From assembly GCA_002381805.1 (NCBI GenBank), contig DFXZ01000012.1, forward strand, positions 1-64,000: a stretch of DNA of 64,000 bases, read 5' to 3'. The notes under the pieces are model-generated. The model made no database searches, had not been told where the DNA came from, and saw nothing but the letters and a program-made list of their open reading frames with translations. Below, one piece after another: positions 50,836 to 59,382 of this stretch. Positions within the stretch are counted from its first letter, which is position 1, and every line of letters starts with the position of its first letter. The translations under genes were made by a program, and so were the position numbers. Source of the stretch: Bdellovibrio sp. UBA4095 (GTDB lineage: Bacteria; Bdellovibrionota; Bdellovibrionia; Bdellovibrionales; Bdellovibrionaceae).

Positions 50836-52559
50836 TGCGCCACCTTTAAATCACGAATTAAAATTTGAATAGTTTTTTGACCAGCGAAATAGTTCCATTG
50901 TAATTCACCCAAAATATCATAGCTTCCTGGCACTTCTTGCAAAGTACTCAGCTGCCGAGGTGTCGGCGTAAACAACAGGGCTTCTGCAGTCACATCGCCA
51001 TTAGAGTCAGCCACTTTAAGACGTAGGTGACCACCTTTTAGCTCTCTTTTTGAAAGAACGCGCACGCCAGAAAAATGAAGCAAGGGAATTGAAAAACCAG
51101 CCCCGAAGGGGCCGACAAAATCATGCCACTTCATCAAACCAGTATTTACATCAGAAAGTGAGGCCGTCACGTCATAGTGAATCTCTAATGGCTTGGGTTT
51201 TTCTCGCAGATCCGAAAAATGTGCCGCTAATTTTTCAATAAACGGGCTCACCCGTGCTTCTGCAATTTCAAATCCCGCAGCAGCCGAATGTCCACCGAAC
51301 CGACTTAACAACTCTTGCGCCGTCGCCATAGCTTCTACCAAACACGCTTCTTGCCCCTGAGGCAAACGCGCTGACCCTACGATCATGCCGTCGCTACCGA
51401 CGGAACCTACGAATGCCGGCTTGTTATAAACCTGTGTCAGCTTGGTCGCAATCAGACCTACAACTCCGCGGTGGAAATTTGTCGATGCTACAAAGACAAA
51501 GTCCTGGTGAGGCCAATCCTGCAAAAGCGCCATTGCTTCGGTTTCAGCATCACTTTGCAACTGCACCCGAGTGGAATTATTTTTCATGACCTGCCGAACC
51601 ATCTCACGAGCTTGCGCTGGGTCATCTAGTAAAAATATATCAATCGGAAGTATTCCTGACTCCATACGCGACAGAGCATTTAATTTCGGAGCAAAACGGA
51701 TCGCGACATCCTGACTGGTCAGAGGACGACCGACTAGATCCAACTCTTCAAGCAAAGCACGAAGTCCGGCTCTTTTAGTTTCCGCCAACTTTACTAGGCC
51801 ATGCTTCACTAAAACACGATTGTCGTCCACCAAAGGAACCATGTCAGTCAGAGTCCCAATCGTAAAGTAATCCAACACTTCCTTTAAATCCCAATCAGAT
51901 TTAGGCAGTTGTGGGTGATCATGAAAGTACCGTTTTAAGCCTCGCAAAAGATAGAATGCCACCCCTGCACCGCAGAGATAACCTAAACCACTTTCGCAAG
52001 TTCCCTGATTTGGATTTACAACAACATAAGCATTGGGAATCGAGTCCGCTGGAAGATGATGATCGGTCAGAATCACATCCACGCCCAACTCTCGAGCACG
52101 ATCGACAGCCGCATGCGCAGTTATGCCAACATCAACTGTTATAATAACGGTGACTCCACTTTTGTGAAGGTCTTCAACCGCAGCGGCATGGAATCCATAA
52201 CCTTCAGAAAGACGCTTTGGTTGATAATGAAGAACATCTGGAAAACCTAAAGCCAAGAGACCAGTCTTTAACAAAGCCAAACCAGAGGTCCCATCCAAAT
52301 CGAAGTCAGCATAAATGCAGATTTTTTCGCTATTGAGGAAAGCCTGACCGATTCGCTCTAGAGCCTGAGACATCCCTTTCAACAAAAGGGGATCCTTCAT
52401 TTCAGAAAGCTTTGGAAAAAGAAGTCTTTCAACTTCAGAGGACGCCGAGTAGCCTCGTGCAGCCAGAATCTTGCCAATTAAATTAGGAAAAGCCCCCTCT
52501 ACAAGAGAAGGGACTTCCACTGTGGCTTCAGATTCTCGTGCCGTCCATAAATAACCCAT
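50832..52559 (-). CDS. recJ: Single-stranded-DNA exonuclease RecJ
   Basis: A 575-residue 5'-3' exonuclease of the DHH superfamily, acting in recombination and mismatch repair. Metal-binding motifs: IYADFDLDGTSG (motif I), TVDVGITAH (motif II), LTDHHLPAD (DHH, motif III), and the DHHA1 part with FGGHSAAAGFEI. The OB-fold-like C-terminus ends with LGELQWNYFAGQKTIQ. Length is typical. It starts immediately after the secF stop with no gap. Confidence 0.95.
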   Translation of the reverse strand: MGYLWTARESEATVEVPSLVEGAFPNLIGKILAARGYSASSEVERLLFPKLSEMKDPLLLKGMSQALERIGQAFLNSEKICIYADFDLDGTSGLALLKTGLLALGFPDVLHYQPKRLSEGYGFHAAAVEDLHKSGVTVIITVDVGITAHAAVDRARELGVDVILTDHHLPADSIPNAYVVVNPNQGTCESGLGYLCGAGVAFYLLRGLKRYFHDHPQLPKSDWDLKEVLDYFTIGTLTDMVPLVDDNRVLVKHGLVKLAETKRAGLRALLEELDLVGRPLTSQDVAIRFAPKLNALSRMESGILPIDIFLLDDPAQAREMVRQVMKNNSTRVQLQSDAETEAMALLQDWPHQDFVFVASTNFHRGVVGLIATKLTQVYNKPAFVGSVGSDGMIVGSARLPQGQEACLVEAMATAQELLSRFGGHSAAAGFEIAEARVSPFIEKLAAHFSDLREKPKPLEIHYDVTASLSDVNTGLMKWHDFVGPFGAGFSIPLLHFSGVRVLSKRELKGGHLRLKVADSNGDVTAEALLFTPTPRQLSTLQEVPGSYDILGELQWNYFAGQKTIQILIRDLKVAQ

Positions 52560-53495
52560 CTAGGCCTTTTTAAATTTATCCAAAAGCAATACGGTTGGAA
52601 CCGCAACATATATAGAAGAGTAGGTTCCAAGTAGGATACCCATACCGATCGCAAAAGCGATATCTGAAACAGTGCCACTCGCAAAATACCAAAGACACGT
52701 AGCAGAGGCCAAACTAGTACCTGCAGTGATTAATGTTCTACCAAGAACATCATTGATCGCTTTATTGATAATCCAACGGAAGCTCTTATCAGCGTACTCT
52801 CTCTGAACGTCACGAATACGGTCGAAAATTACAATCGTATCGTTCAAAGAGTAACCAATCAACGTCAACAATGCCGCTAGAATCGGAATGTTTACTTCTT
52901 TACCGACCAAAATAAACACGGCCAGAGTAATCACCGTATCATGGAAAAGACAGTAGATAGCTCCCGGAGCATACTTAAGATCAAAACGGAATGCGATATA
53001 AACAAGAATTACGAGCAAGCTATAAAAAACTGCCAGCACGCTATTTCTTTGCAACTCCGATCCTACCTGAGGACCCACAGTGTCGACCCGGCGAATTTCA
53101 GGGTTTGTGGAAGCAAATTTTGTCTCGATTGTCTCTCTTAGCTTTGCAATATCAGCATTAAGCAACTCGTTCGTTTCCTTGTCTGTTTTACCAGTTTTAC
53201 CTTGGAAACGGATAAGGTACTCATTTTGATGGTCTTCACCAATAGCTTGAACACCTACATCACCTAATTGCAATCCATCAACTGCGCCGCGCACGTCATC
53301 AATTGTTGTTCCTGGGTCGAACTTCACTTGGAACTCGGTTCCGCCGCGGAAGTCGATACCATAGTTTAGACCATGCATGCCCATATAAATAAAAGACGCA
53401 ACAATCAGAGCCAGTGACAAACCGGTGAAAATGCCAACTTTGCCTACAAAGTCAAAACGTCCCGAACCAGATAATTCATTCTTTTGCATATTCAT
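52560..53495 (-). CDS. secF: Protein translocase subunit SecF
   Basis: A 311-residue RND-type membrane protein that works with SecD to use the proton motive force in late steps of Sec export. Six membrane segments, a first periplasmic domain with DFRGGTEFQVKF, and the conserved GYSLNDTIVIFDRIR motif near segment 5 are present. Start at 53495 gives a 13-bp gap from secD; the longer frame would overlap it. It is the last of the yajC-secD-secF trio. Confidence 0.95.
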   Translation of the reverse strand: MNMQKNELSGSGRFDFVGKVGIFTGLSLALIVASFIYMGMHGLNYGIDFRGGTEFQVKFDPGTTIDDVRGAVDGLQLGDVGVQAIGEDHQNEYLIRFQGKTGKTDKETNELLNADIAKLRETIETKFASTNPEIRRVDTVGPQVGSELQRNSVLAVFYSLLVILVYIAFRFDLKYAPGAIYCLFHDTVITLAVFILVGKEVNIPILAALLTLIGYSLNDTIVIFDRIRDVQREYADKSFRWIINKAINDVLGRTLITAGTSLASATCLWYFASGTVSDIAFAIGMGILLGTYSSIYVAVPTVLLLDKFKKA

Positions 53496-53508
53496 TCTAC
53501 TACCAACC

Positions 53509-55203
53509 TTAAATCGACAATTTTTTTGCGCCAAACTTATGAACTAGCGTATCTGTGAGAACTTTAGAGACGAAGACGTTGGCAAACATCGTCGTAACAA
53601 CACCAATGATTAAGTTCACTGCGAAACCGCGTACCGGCCCCGTTCCAAAGTATAAAAGAACTATGGCAGTAGCTGCTGTCGTCACATTCGAATCGATAAT
53701 CGCTGAAAGCGCTCTGTGGTAACCTTCCTGAACTGCTGAAGTCACACTATGACCCATACGCAATTCATCCTTGATCCGTTCATTGATCAGGACATTCGCA
53801 TCGACTGCGAATCCAATAGTCAGTGCCACTGCAGCAATACCTGGCAAAGTCAGGGTTGCCCCTAAAGTCGTTAGCAAGGCAAACATACACATCAAATTGA
53901 TTAAAATTGAAACGCTCGCGATTACTCCCATGCCCTTGTAATATACAAGCATGAACAGAATAACGATTGCGGCACTCAAGTAAGATGCGATTTTAGCTTT
54001 ATCGATAGAGTCAGCACCCAGAGTCGGGCCCACTCGACGTTCTTCCAACTGCTCCAAAGAAGCCGGAAGAGCACCCGCACGAAGTGCCGTAGAAATCATC
54101 TTAGCTTCTTCAATCATCTGGTTACGATCACGACCGCCACCCAATGTGATAACTGCAGATCCACCAGAGATACGACCTTGTATATTCGGCGCTGACTTTA
54201 CAACTCTATCAAGCACAATAGCCATCTGGCGATTCACGTTGTTTCCAGTCAAATCAGAAAACTTCTGCCCACCAGCCGCATTGAACTGGAGAGAAACCTG
54301 AGGAGCTCCGTACTGATCATACCCAACAAAAGCATCATCCAACGCGTCCCCGCCTAAGTCTGTATCAGTTCTTAGCAGCATTGGAATAGCGCCGGCTTCG
54401 AGGTTCACAGCATTCGCTGATTTCTCGAAATAAACGATCGTTTTTGCCGGAAGTTGAGACTTAAGGTCTTCATTCAGGCGCGCAATGTATTCAGAATACT
54501 TCATCGTCGCCATCGTGTAGTTTCCAGCTTTTTCAGCTTCTGCAATTTTAGCTTGCAGCTCCGTGGGCGGCATCTCATTCGACACGATCATGAAATCAAG
54601 CTTCGCAGTTGTATTGATCAACTCTTTCGCTCTTTCAGCATCCGCCATACCTGGAAGCTGGATTAAAATACGACTTTCACCTTGTTGGGCGATCGAAGGC
54701 TCGGCAACACCGAACTCATCGATACGATTCCGAATAGTCTCGATCGATTGTTGAATAACACGATTCTTGTAATCCGTCAGATACGCATCGTAGTAACGAA
54801 CGGTGATGGAATTTCCCGTGCGTGATAGCTCCTGCAAAACTGTACCGTACTTGCTCTCGAGAAATTTTTCGACCGCAGCTAAAGAATCCGCGGAAGCAAC
54901 TGTAAAAACGATTTCGCCCTGTTCAGGACGCTCTGCTTTTACTTCTGTTACAGGCAATTGCTCTTTTTGTGCTTCGGCACGAATAGATGTCACTAAGCGA
55001 TTGGTGCTTTCCTTAACAACGCCATCGACGTCAACGCCCATGACCAGATGCAATCCACCCTGAATATCCAAGCCATAGTTTAACTTTTGCTTAGAAGGCC
55101 ACCAAGAGACCTCGCTCAAGTTCATGAAATTAGGCATGATCCAAACCAGCGCCAGGGCCACACCCAGGGCTGAAGCTATTGTTCTCCAACGAAGTCCGCT
55201 CAT
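53509..55203 (-). CDS. secD: Protein translocase subunit SecD
   Basis: A 564-residue export subunit with a large periplasmic domain between segments 1 and 2. Motifs: YGLDIQGGLHLVMGVD, ESRILIQLPGM, GGSAVITLGGGR, VGPTLGADSIDKAKI and TIGFAVDANVLINERIKDE (segment 4). Length is in the usual 500-620 range. Its ATG overlaps the yajC stop (TAATG), indicating coupled translation. Confidence 0.95.
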   Translation of the reverse strand: MSGLRWRTIASALGVALALVWIMPNFMNLSEVSWWPSKQKLNYGLDIQGGLHLVMGVDVDGVVKESTNRLVTSIRAEAQKEQLPVTEVKAERPEQGEIVFTVASADSLAAVEKFLESKYGTVLQELSRTGNSITVRYYDAYLTDYKNRVIQQSIETIRNRIDEFGVAEPSIAQQGESRILIQLPGMADAERAKELINTTAKLDFMIVSNEMPPTELQAKIAEAEKAGNYTMATMKYSEYIARLNEDLKSQLPAKTIVYFEKSANAVNLEAGAIPMLLRTDTDLGGDALDDAFVGYDQYGAPQVSLQFNAAGGQKFSDLTGNNVNRQMAIVLDRVVKSAPNIQGRISGGSAVITLGGGRDRNQMIEEAKMISTALRAGALPASLEQLEERRVGPTLGADSIDKAKIASYLSAAIVILFMLVYYKGMGVIASVSILINLMCMFALLTTLGATLTLPGIAAVALTIGFAVDANVLINERIKDELRMGHSVTSAVQEGYHRALSAIIDSNVTTAATAIVLLYFGTGPVRGFAVNLIIGVVTTMFANVFVSKVLTDTLVHKFGAKKLSI

Positions 55204-55541
55204 TATTTCTTGTCCTCTGCTGTTGCTGCTTTCTGAGATGTTGCGATCTGACTGCGAAGCATTTTAACCTTTACGCCGTCAGCAATTTCTAAAGTTACAA
55301 ATTGTTCGGTGATACCTTCAACACGACCCAAAATGCCTGAAGAAGTGATCACTTCGTCGCCACGCTTTACTTCAGACAAGAACTTCTGATGTTCTTTTTG
55401 TCTTTTCGATTGTGGACGAATGATAAGGAAATAGAAAATAACAAAAATAAAGATAAATGGAACAAACATTTCGATCGCTGATGGTTGCCCACCAGGAGCT
55501 GTTTGAGCATGAGCTGTAGATACAAGAAGTCCGAATAACAT
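55203..55541 (-). CDS. yajC: Sec translocon accessory protein YajC
   Basis: A 112-residue single-span membrane protein that associates with SecDF. It has one membrane helix (FVPFIFIFVIFYFLIIRPQ) followed by QSKRQKEHQKFLSEVKRGDEVIT and ILGRVEGI, the family signature. ATG 55541 is chosen because GGAGG lies six bases upstream. It is the first gene of the export trio, 70 bp downstream of tgt. Confidence 0.95.
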   Translation of the reverse strand: MLFGLLVSTAHAQTAPGGQPSAIEMFVPFIFIFVIFYFLIIRPQSKRQKEHQKFLSEVKRGDEVITSSGILGRVEGITEQFVTLEIADGVKVKMLRSQIATSQKAATAEDKK

Positions 55542-55611
55542 TGATTCCTCCATTTAAATTAAGCTGACGCTAAAATTCAGCATTATTCTTAGGAAGAATC
55601 AATATTTAAGT

Positions 55612-56748
55612 CTAGTTGGTCTTCTTTACGAAACGCGTTAAGCAGTCGTCTCGGAACTCCGCCCAACGCCCTTCTTCAATGGCTTTTCGCGAGCGCTCCA
55701 TCAGTTTCATATAGAAGTGAATGTTGTGAATCGTGTTTAAGCGTGAGCCTAAAATTTCCCCGCTTAGGAACAAATGGCGGAGGTAGGCTTTGGAATAATT
55801 CGTACAAGTATAACAGTCACATTCTGGATCCAAGGGGGAACTGTCCTCACGATACTCAGCACGTTTTATGCTTACCTTTCCACGCCAAGTATAAATGGTA
55901 CCGTTTCGTGCCACTCTTGTAGGCATGACGCAATCGAACATGTCGATTCCTGAATCAATCGCGATGATTAGATCCGTAGGTGTCCCAACACCCATTAGGT
56001 AACGAGGCTTGTTTGCAGGCATTCGTGGCGCCACATCCGGCAGCAACTCATGCATCAAATGAATCGGCTCACCCACACTGAAGCCGCCTAAGGCATAACC
56101 CGGCAAATCAACCGAACAGATTTGCTCCATACTCTTAAGACGGTGTTGCAAACTTAGTCCACCTTGGACAATTCCGAAGAGAAGACTTTCGGGCCGAGTC
56201 ATGGCCGCTTTAGAGCGCAGAAGCCAGCGATAAGTTAACGCCATCGACTTGTCGATCTCTTCTTCAGTGGCCGGATATTGCAAACATTCATCAAAGGCCA
56301 TGATAATATCAGAGCCAAGATCCATCTGAATCTCCATGCTCTTTTCTGGAGAAATAAAGTGCTTTGCGCCATCCAAATGGGAGCGGAACTCGACACCCTC
56401 TTCGTTCATATTGCGCAACTGAGAAAGGGAAAACACCTGGAAACCACCAGAGTCGGTTAGAATAGGGCCATGCCAGTTCATGAACTTATGCAAGCCTCCC
56501 ATTTTTTTAATCGTCTTTTCGCCGGGACGTAAGTGCAAGTGGTAGGTGTTGCCAAGCACAACTTGTGTACCACATTCTTTAAGCTCTTCAGGAGTCATTG
56601 CTTTTACAGTCGCCTTCGTACCGACTGCCATGAACACAGGAGTCTGCACAGCACCATGAGCCGTCATCAAAGTCGCGCGTCGAGCATGACCTTCAGTTTT
56701 ATGAACTTTGAATTCCCCAAGAGTCATTTGAGATTTTCCATCAAGCAT
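55612..56748 (-). CDS. tgt: Queuine tRNA-ribosyltransferase
   Basis: A 378-residue enzyme that swaps guanine-34 of tRNA Asp, Asn, His and Tyr for preQ1. Active-site motifs: TDSGGFQVFSLS (substrate-binding Asp), GGFSVGEP, FDCVMPTRVARNG (nucleophilic Asp) and the zinc site CDCYTCTNYSKAYLRHLF (three Cys and a His). Start at 56748 is set by AAGGAG five bases upstream. It follows queA by two bases, as in many genomes. Confidence 0.95.
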   Translation of the reverse strand: MLDGKSQMTLGEFKVHKTEGHARRATLMTAHGAVQTPVFMAVGTKATVKAMTPEELKECGTQVVLGNTYHLHLRPGEKTIKKMGGLHKFMNWHGPILTDSGGFQVFSLSQLRNMNEEGVEFRSHLDGAKHFISPEKSMEIQMDLGSDIIMAFDECLQYPATEEEIDKSMALTYRWLLRSKAAMTRPESLLFGIVQGGLSLQHRLKSMEQICSVDLPGYALGGFSVGEPIHLMHELLPDVAPRMPANKPRYLMGVGTPTDLIIAIDSGIDMFDCVMPTRVARNGTIYTWRGKVSIKRAEYREDSSPLDPECDCYTCTNYSKAYLRHLFLSGEILGSRLNTIHNIHFYMKLMERSRKAIEEGRWAEFRDDCLTRFVKKTN

Positions 56749-56750
56749 TT

Positions 56751-57770
56751 TTACTCCTTGCGCGCCCAACAAGACAGATCGCCATAAGAAAAGAGACGGA
56801 ACTTTCGCTCAACAGCCCACTGATAGCAAGCTTTTACTTTTTCAAGCGAGGAAAACCCAGCCACCAAAGCCAAGAGCGTGGATTGTGGTTGGTGAAAGTT
56901 CGTCAGTAAATAATTAACAATTTTAAATTCAAAACCCGGTTGAATAAGAAGCTTAGTAAAACCTCTAAAACCTTCCTGAGGGCTGCCTTGAAGCAAACCA
57001 GCTGCGGCACTTTCTAAAGAACGTGTTGTGGTTGTCCCCAGTGACCAAACTCTTGCTTTACTTTCTTTCGCCTGCTGAACAGCCTGCCAAACCTCTGCTG
57101 GAACTTCGACATACTCTTCGTGCATATCATGCTCATCAAGATCGTCCGCCGTCACAGGCAGAAAAGTTCCTAACCCAACATGCAGAGTGATCTCGCAGAC
57201 CTTCACACCCTTGCTGCGAAGGGTTTCTATGTCCTGACCCGAGAAGTGTAAACTCGCCGTTGGCGCTGCAAAACTGCCAGGTTGAGAGGCCCAGGCCGTC
57301 TGATACCAAGACTCATCACTATTGACTGTATGTCGCTGCTGTCGTGCTTTCTGAATGTACGGCGGTAGTGGCAGCTCCGCCACCTTTTGGAAGTAAGACT
57401 CGGCAACCTCTTGGTTTAAACGGACCTTTTGAGGGCGACCTTTTTCAAGCAAGCTCATCGTGAGGCCCATGGGCAACTCTAAAGTCGAACCTACCTTAAG
57501 TTTTTTAGATGGAAAAAGAACTTCCCAGTCCGTCGCATTAAGCTGCTTAAGAAAGAGGATTTCGACGTCGCCTGAAAACACCCGGCGCTTCAAAACCCGA
57601 GTATTATTTATCACCAAAATATCGCCGGCAGGTATCCTCATCAGCAAGTCTTGAATCGAGATCTCCTGGGGACCCTCGGTCGGATCTACCCACATAACTC
57701 TAGAAGGTCTTTGGGGAGTGGTGGCTATCAGCTCCTCGGGAAAATCAAAATCAAGATCTGTTACTTTCAT
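56751..57770 (-). CDS. queA: S-adenosylmethionine:tRNA ribosyltransferase-isomerase
   Basis: A 339-residue enzyme that builds epoxyqueuosine from preQ1-modified tRNA using S-adenosylmethionine. Motifs: DFDFPEELIATTPQRPSR, ILVINNTRVLKRR, SFAAPTASLHF, ITLHVGLGTFLPV and NYLLTNFHQPQSTLL. ATG 57770 gives the normal start (MKVTDLDF); the longer frame adds a non-conserved N-terminus. It forms the queA-tgt pair and sits 62 bp downstream of an EamA transporter gene. Confidence 0.95.
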   Translation of the reverse strand: MKVTDLDFDFPEELIATTPQRPSRVMWVDPTEGPQEISIQDLLMRIPAGDILVINNTRVLKRRVFSGDVEILFLKQLNATDWEVLFPSKKLKVGSTLELPMGLTMSLLEKGRPQKVRLNQEVAESYFQKVAELPLPPYIQKARQQRHTVNSDESWYQTAWASQPGSFAAPTASLHFSGQDIETLRSKGVKVCEITLHVGLGTFLPVTADDLDEHDMHEEYVEVPAEVWQAVQQAKESKARVWSLGTTTTRSLESAAAGLLQGSPQEGFRGFTKLLIQPGFEFKIVNYLLTNFHQPQSTLLALVAGFSSLEKVKACYQWAVERKFRLFSYGDLSCWARKE

Positions 57771-57832
57771 AGCCCCAGTGGATACCACAGTTCGCGGCTG
57801 GGGAATACAGCCTTTTTTTCGCAAAACCCCGT

Positions 57833-58690
57833 CTATTTATTACCGAGTCTGTGCTGGCTTAAAACCGTTCCTGCCGAGGCAATTATTATGAGTAAAATAG
57901 CTATTCCCTGCTGCAAGGCGAGACCTTCATGTAAAAATAACCAGCCCGAAATCACCGCAATCATGGGCTCCATACTCATCAGAGTACCGAAGGCCCTTGT
58001 GGACAATCGCCGCAGCGATAGCATTTCCAGAGAATATGGTAGAGCACTCGACAGAATCGCGACTAAAAACGCCCAGGGCAGAGCCTGCAATGGCGGATTT
58101 AAATTCCCAAGTGTTAGGTAAAATGGCAGCACAGTTAATGCAGAAAAAATCATCCCGACAGAAGTTGCGATTCCAAGTGGAACCTTTTGCCCAGCTTTCT
58201 GACCAAACAAAATATAGAATGCCCAGCAAGCTCCCGCTGCCAAAGCATACCCTACGCCAAGACTGTCCAGATGTGCCAGACCGAAAACATTCAGAGGCGA
58301 TAACAGAAAAACTCCTACACAGGCAAATGTGACCCAGACAAAGTCCATCCACCTTCGCGAATGCCAAACCGCCACGGCTAAGGGGCCAGTAAACTCCAAA
58401 GCGACAGCAACTCCCAATGGAATCCGCTCTATCGACAGATAAAAAAGCAGATTCATCCCACCAAGAGCCATTCCATAGATAGCTATCAACCTTAATTGTT
58501 CTCTTCCGATTTTATACTTCCAAGGACGCCAAATCAGAACTAACATTAACGCCGAAAACGTGACCCTAAAGAATGTCGTGCCTGGAGTTCCCAACAAGGG
58601 AAACAAAGACTTTGCTAACGCCGCACCTGACTGTATGGAAATCATCGCTAAGATCAATAACAAAACATAAACGATACTAGTGGCGCTCAT
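57833..58690 (-). CDS. EamA/RhtA-type drug/metabolite exporter
   Basis: A 285-residue membrane protein with ten predicted segments in two EamA repeats. LFYLSIERIPLGVAVALEFTGPLAVA and SLRRLSTRAFGTLMSMEPMIAVISGW are the RhtA-like hallmarks. RhtA exports homoserine and threonine; the substrate here is unknown. It is the first gene of the long minus-strand run that continues into queA-tgt. Confidence 0.85.
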   Translation of the reverse strand: MSATSIVYVLLLILAMISIQSGAALAKSLFPLLGTPGTTFFRVTFSALMLVLIWRPWKYKIGREQLRLIAIYGMALGGMNLLFYLSIERIPLGVAVALEFTGPLAVAVWHSRRWMDFVWVTFACVGVFLLSPLNVFGLAHLDSLGVGYALAAGACWAFYILFGQKAGQKVPLGIATSVGMIFSALTVLPFYLTLGNLNPPLQALPWAFLVAILSSALPYSLEMLSLRRLSTRAFGTLMSMEPMIAVISGWLFLHEGLALQQGIAILLIIIASAGTVLSQHRLGNK

Positions 58691-58853
58691 GACAATTTTC
58701 TTTACCTAAGTTACGGCTTATTACCCAGATTTTTGGAACAACTGCAACTTAGAGCACAGCACCCATTCTGGTTACCGTAGGATCATAAGCTTTTCATGTC
58801 ATGAAGAGAACGGAAATCTTTCCCCCGAACCACCTTCGGCAGGTCTTGGGAGA

Positions 58854-58882
58854 AAGCCAAGGAGTGAAGCACCCCTTGGCTT
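58854..58882 (-). terminator. Terminator-like hairpin after the BON gene
   Basis: Perfect 9-bp stem AAGCCAAGG / CCTTGGCTT with an 11-base loop, directly downstream of the BON-domain gene. The run of T is short (TCTCCC), so termination would be weak or factor-assisted. Confidence 0.5.
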
Positions 58883-58888
58883 GCCTTC

Positions 58889-59308
58889 CTATCGAACCAC
58901 CATTTGGTTATCGATCGTCATATTTCCAGCAGCTTGTCTGACCACTTCTTCGACTTTAGATTTTTCTTCTTGTGAAGCAGCGGTACCCTTAATGACTACT
59001 TCTTGACCTTGCGTCGTCACTTGCGCCGCACGAGCTTGTGTTGAAAGGCTGCTATCACTGAGCAGGTCCTGACGGACTCGACTGCTTATATCCATATTCG
59101 AATCTCCTGTAGCCCCGGTCCCCGTATTACTTGTCTGACTTGTTCCATAAGAGCTGTCAGAGGTCGTCCCAGCACCTGATGTGCTGGTATCAGTGGCAGG
59201 ATTCGATCCATTCACTTGAGATGTGGTCGCCGCTCCATCTGCTGCTTGCGCCAGTTGTGCAAAAAGAAGAACCGCCACCGCACCCGTCGTTAAATGTAGA
59301 GCTTTCAT
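58889..59308 (-). CDS. Secreted BON-domain protein
   Basis: A 139-residue periplasmic protein. A signal peptide (about 1-22, ending AQAAD), a low-complexity Ser/Thr/Gly linker (residues 23-70), then one BON domain (about 75-139: ISSRVRQDLLSDSSLSTQA, GQEVVIKGTAASQEEKSKVEEVV). BON domains bind phospholipid surfaces, as in OsmY. It could be stress-induced. A strong ribosome site (GGAGG) precedes the ATG. Confidence 0.85.
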   Translation of the reverse strand: MKALHLTTGAVAVLLFAQLAQAADGAATTSQVNGSNPATDTSTSGAGTTSDSSYGTSQTSNTGTGATGDSNMDISSRVRQDLLSDSSLSTQARAAQVTTQGQEVVIKGTAASQEEKSKVEEVVRQAAGNMTIDNQMVVR

Positions 59309-59382
59309 AGATACCTCCTTTGAGTGTCACTTTGAAATTCACCGGTAAACAAAGCACGAGACGTACCAAGTGAACGTCGGAA

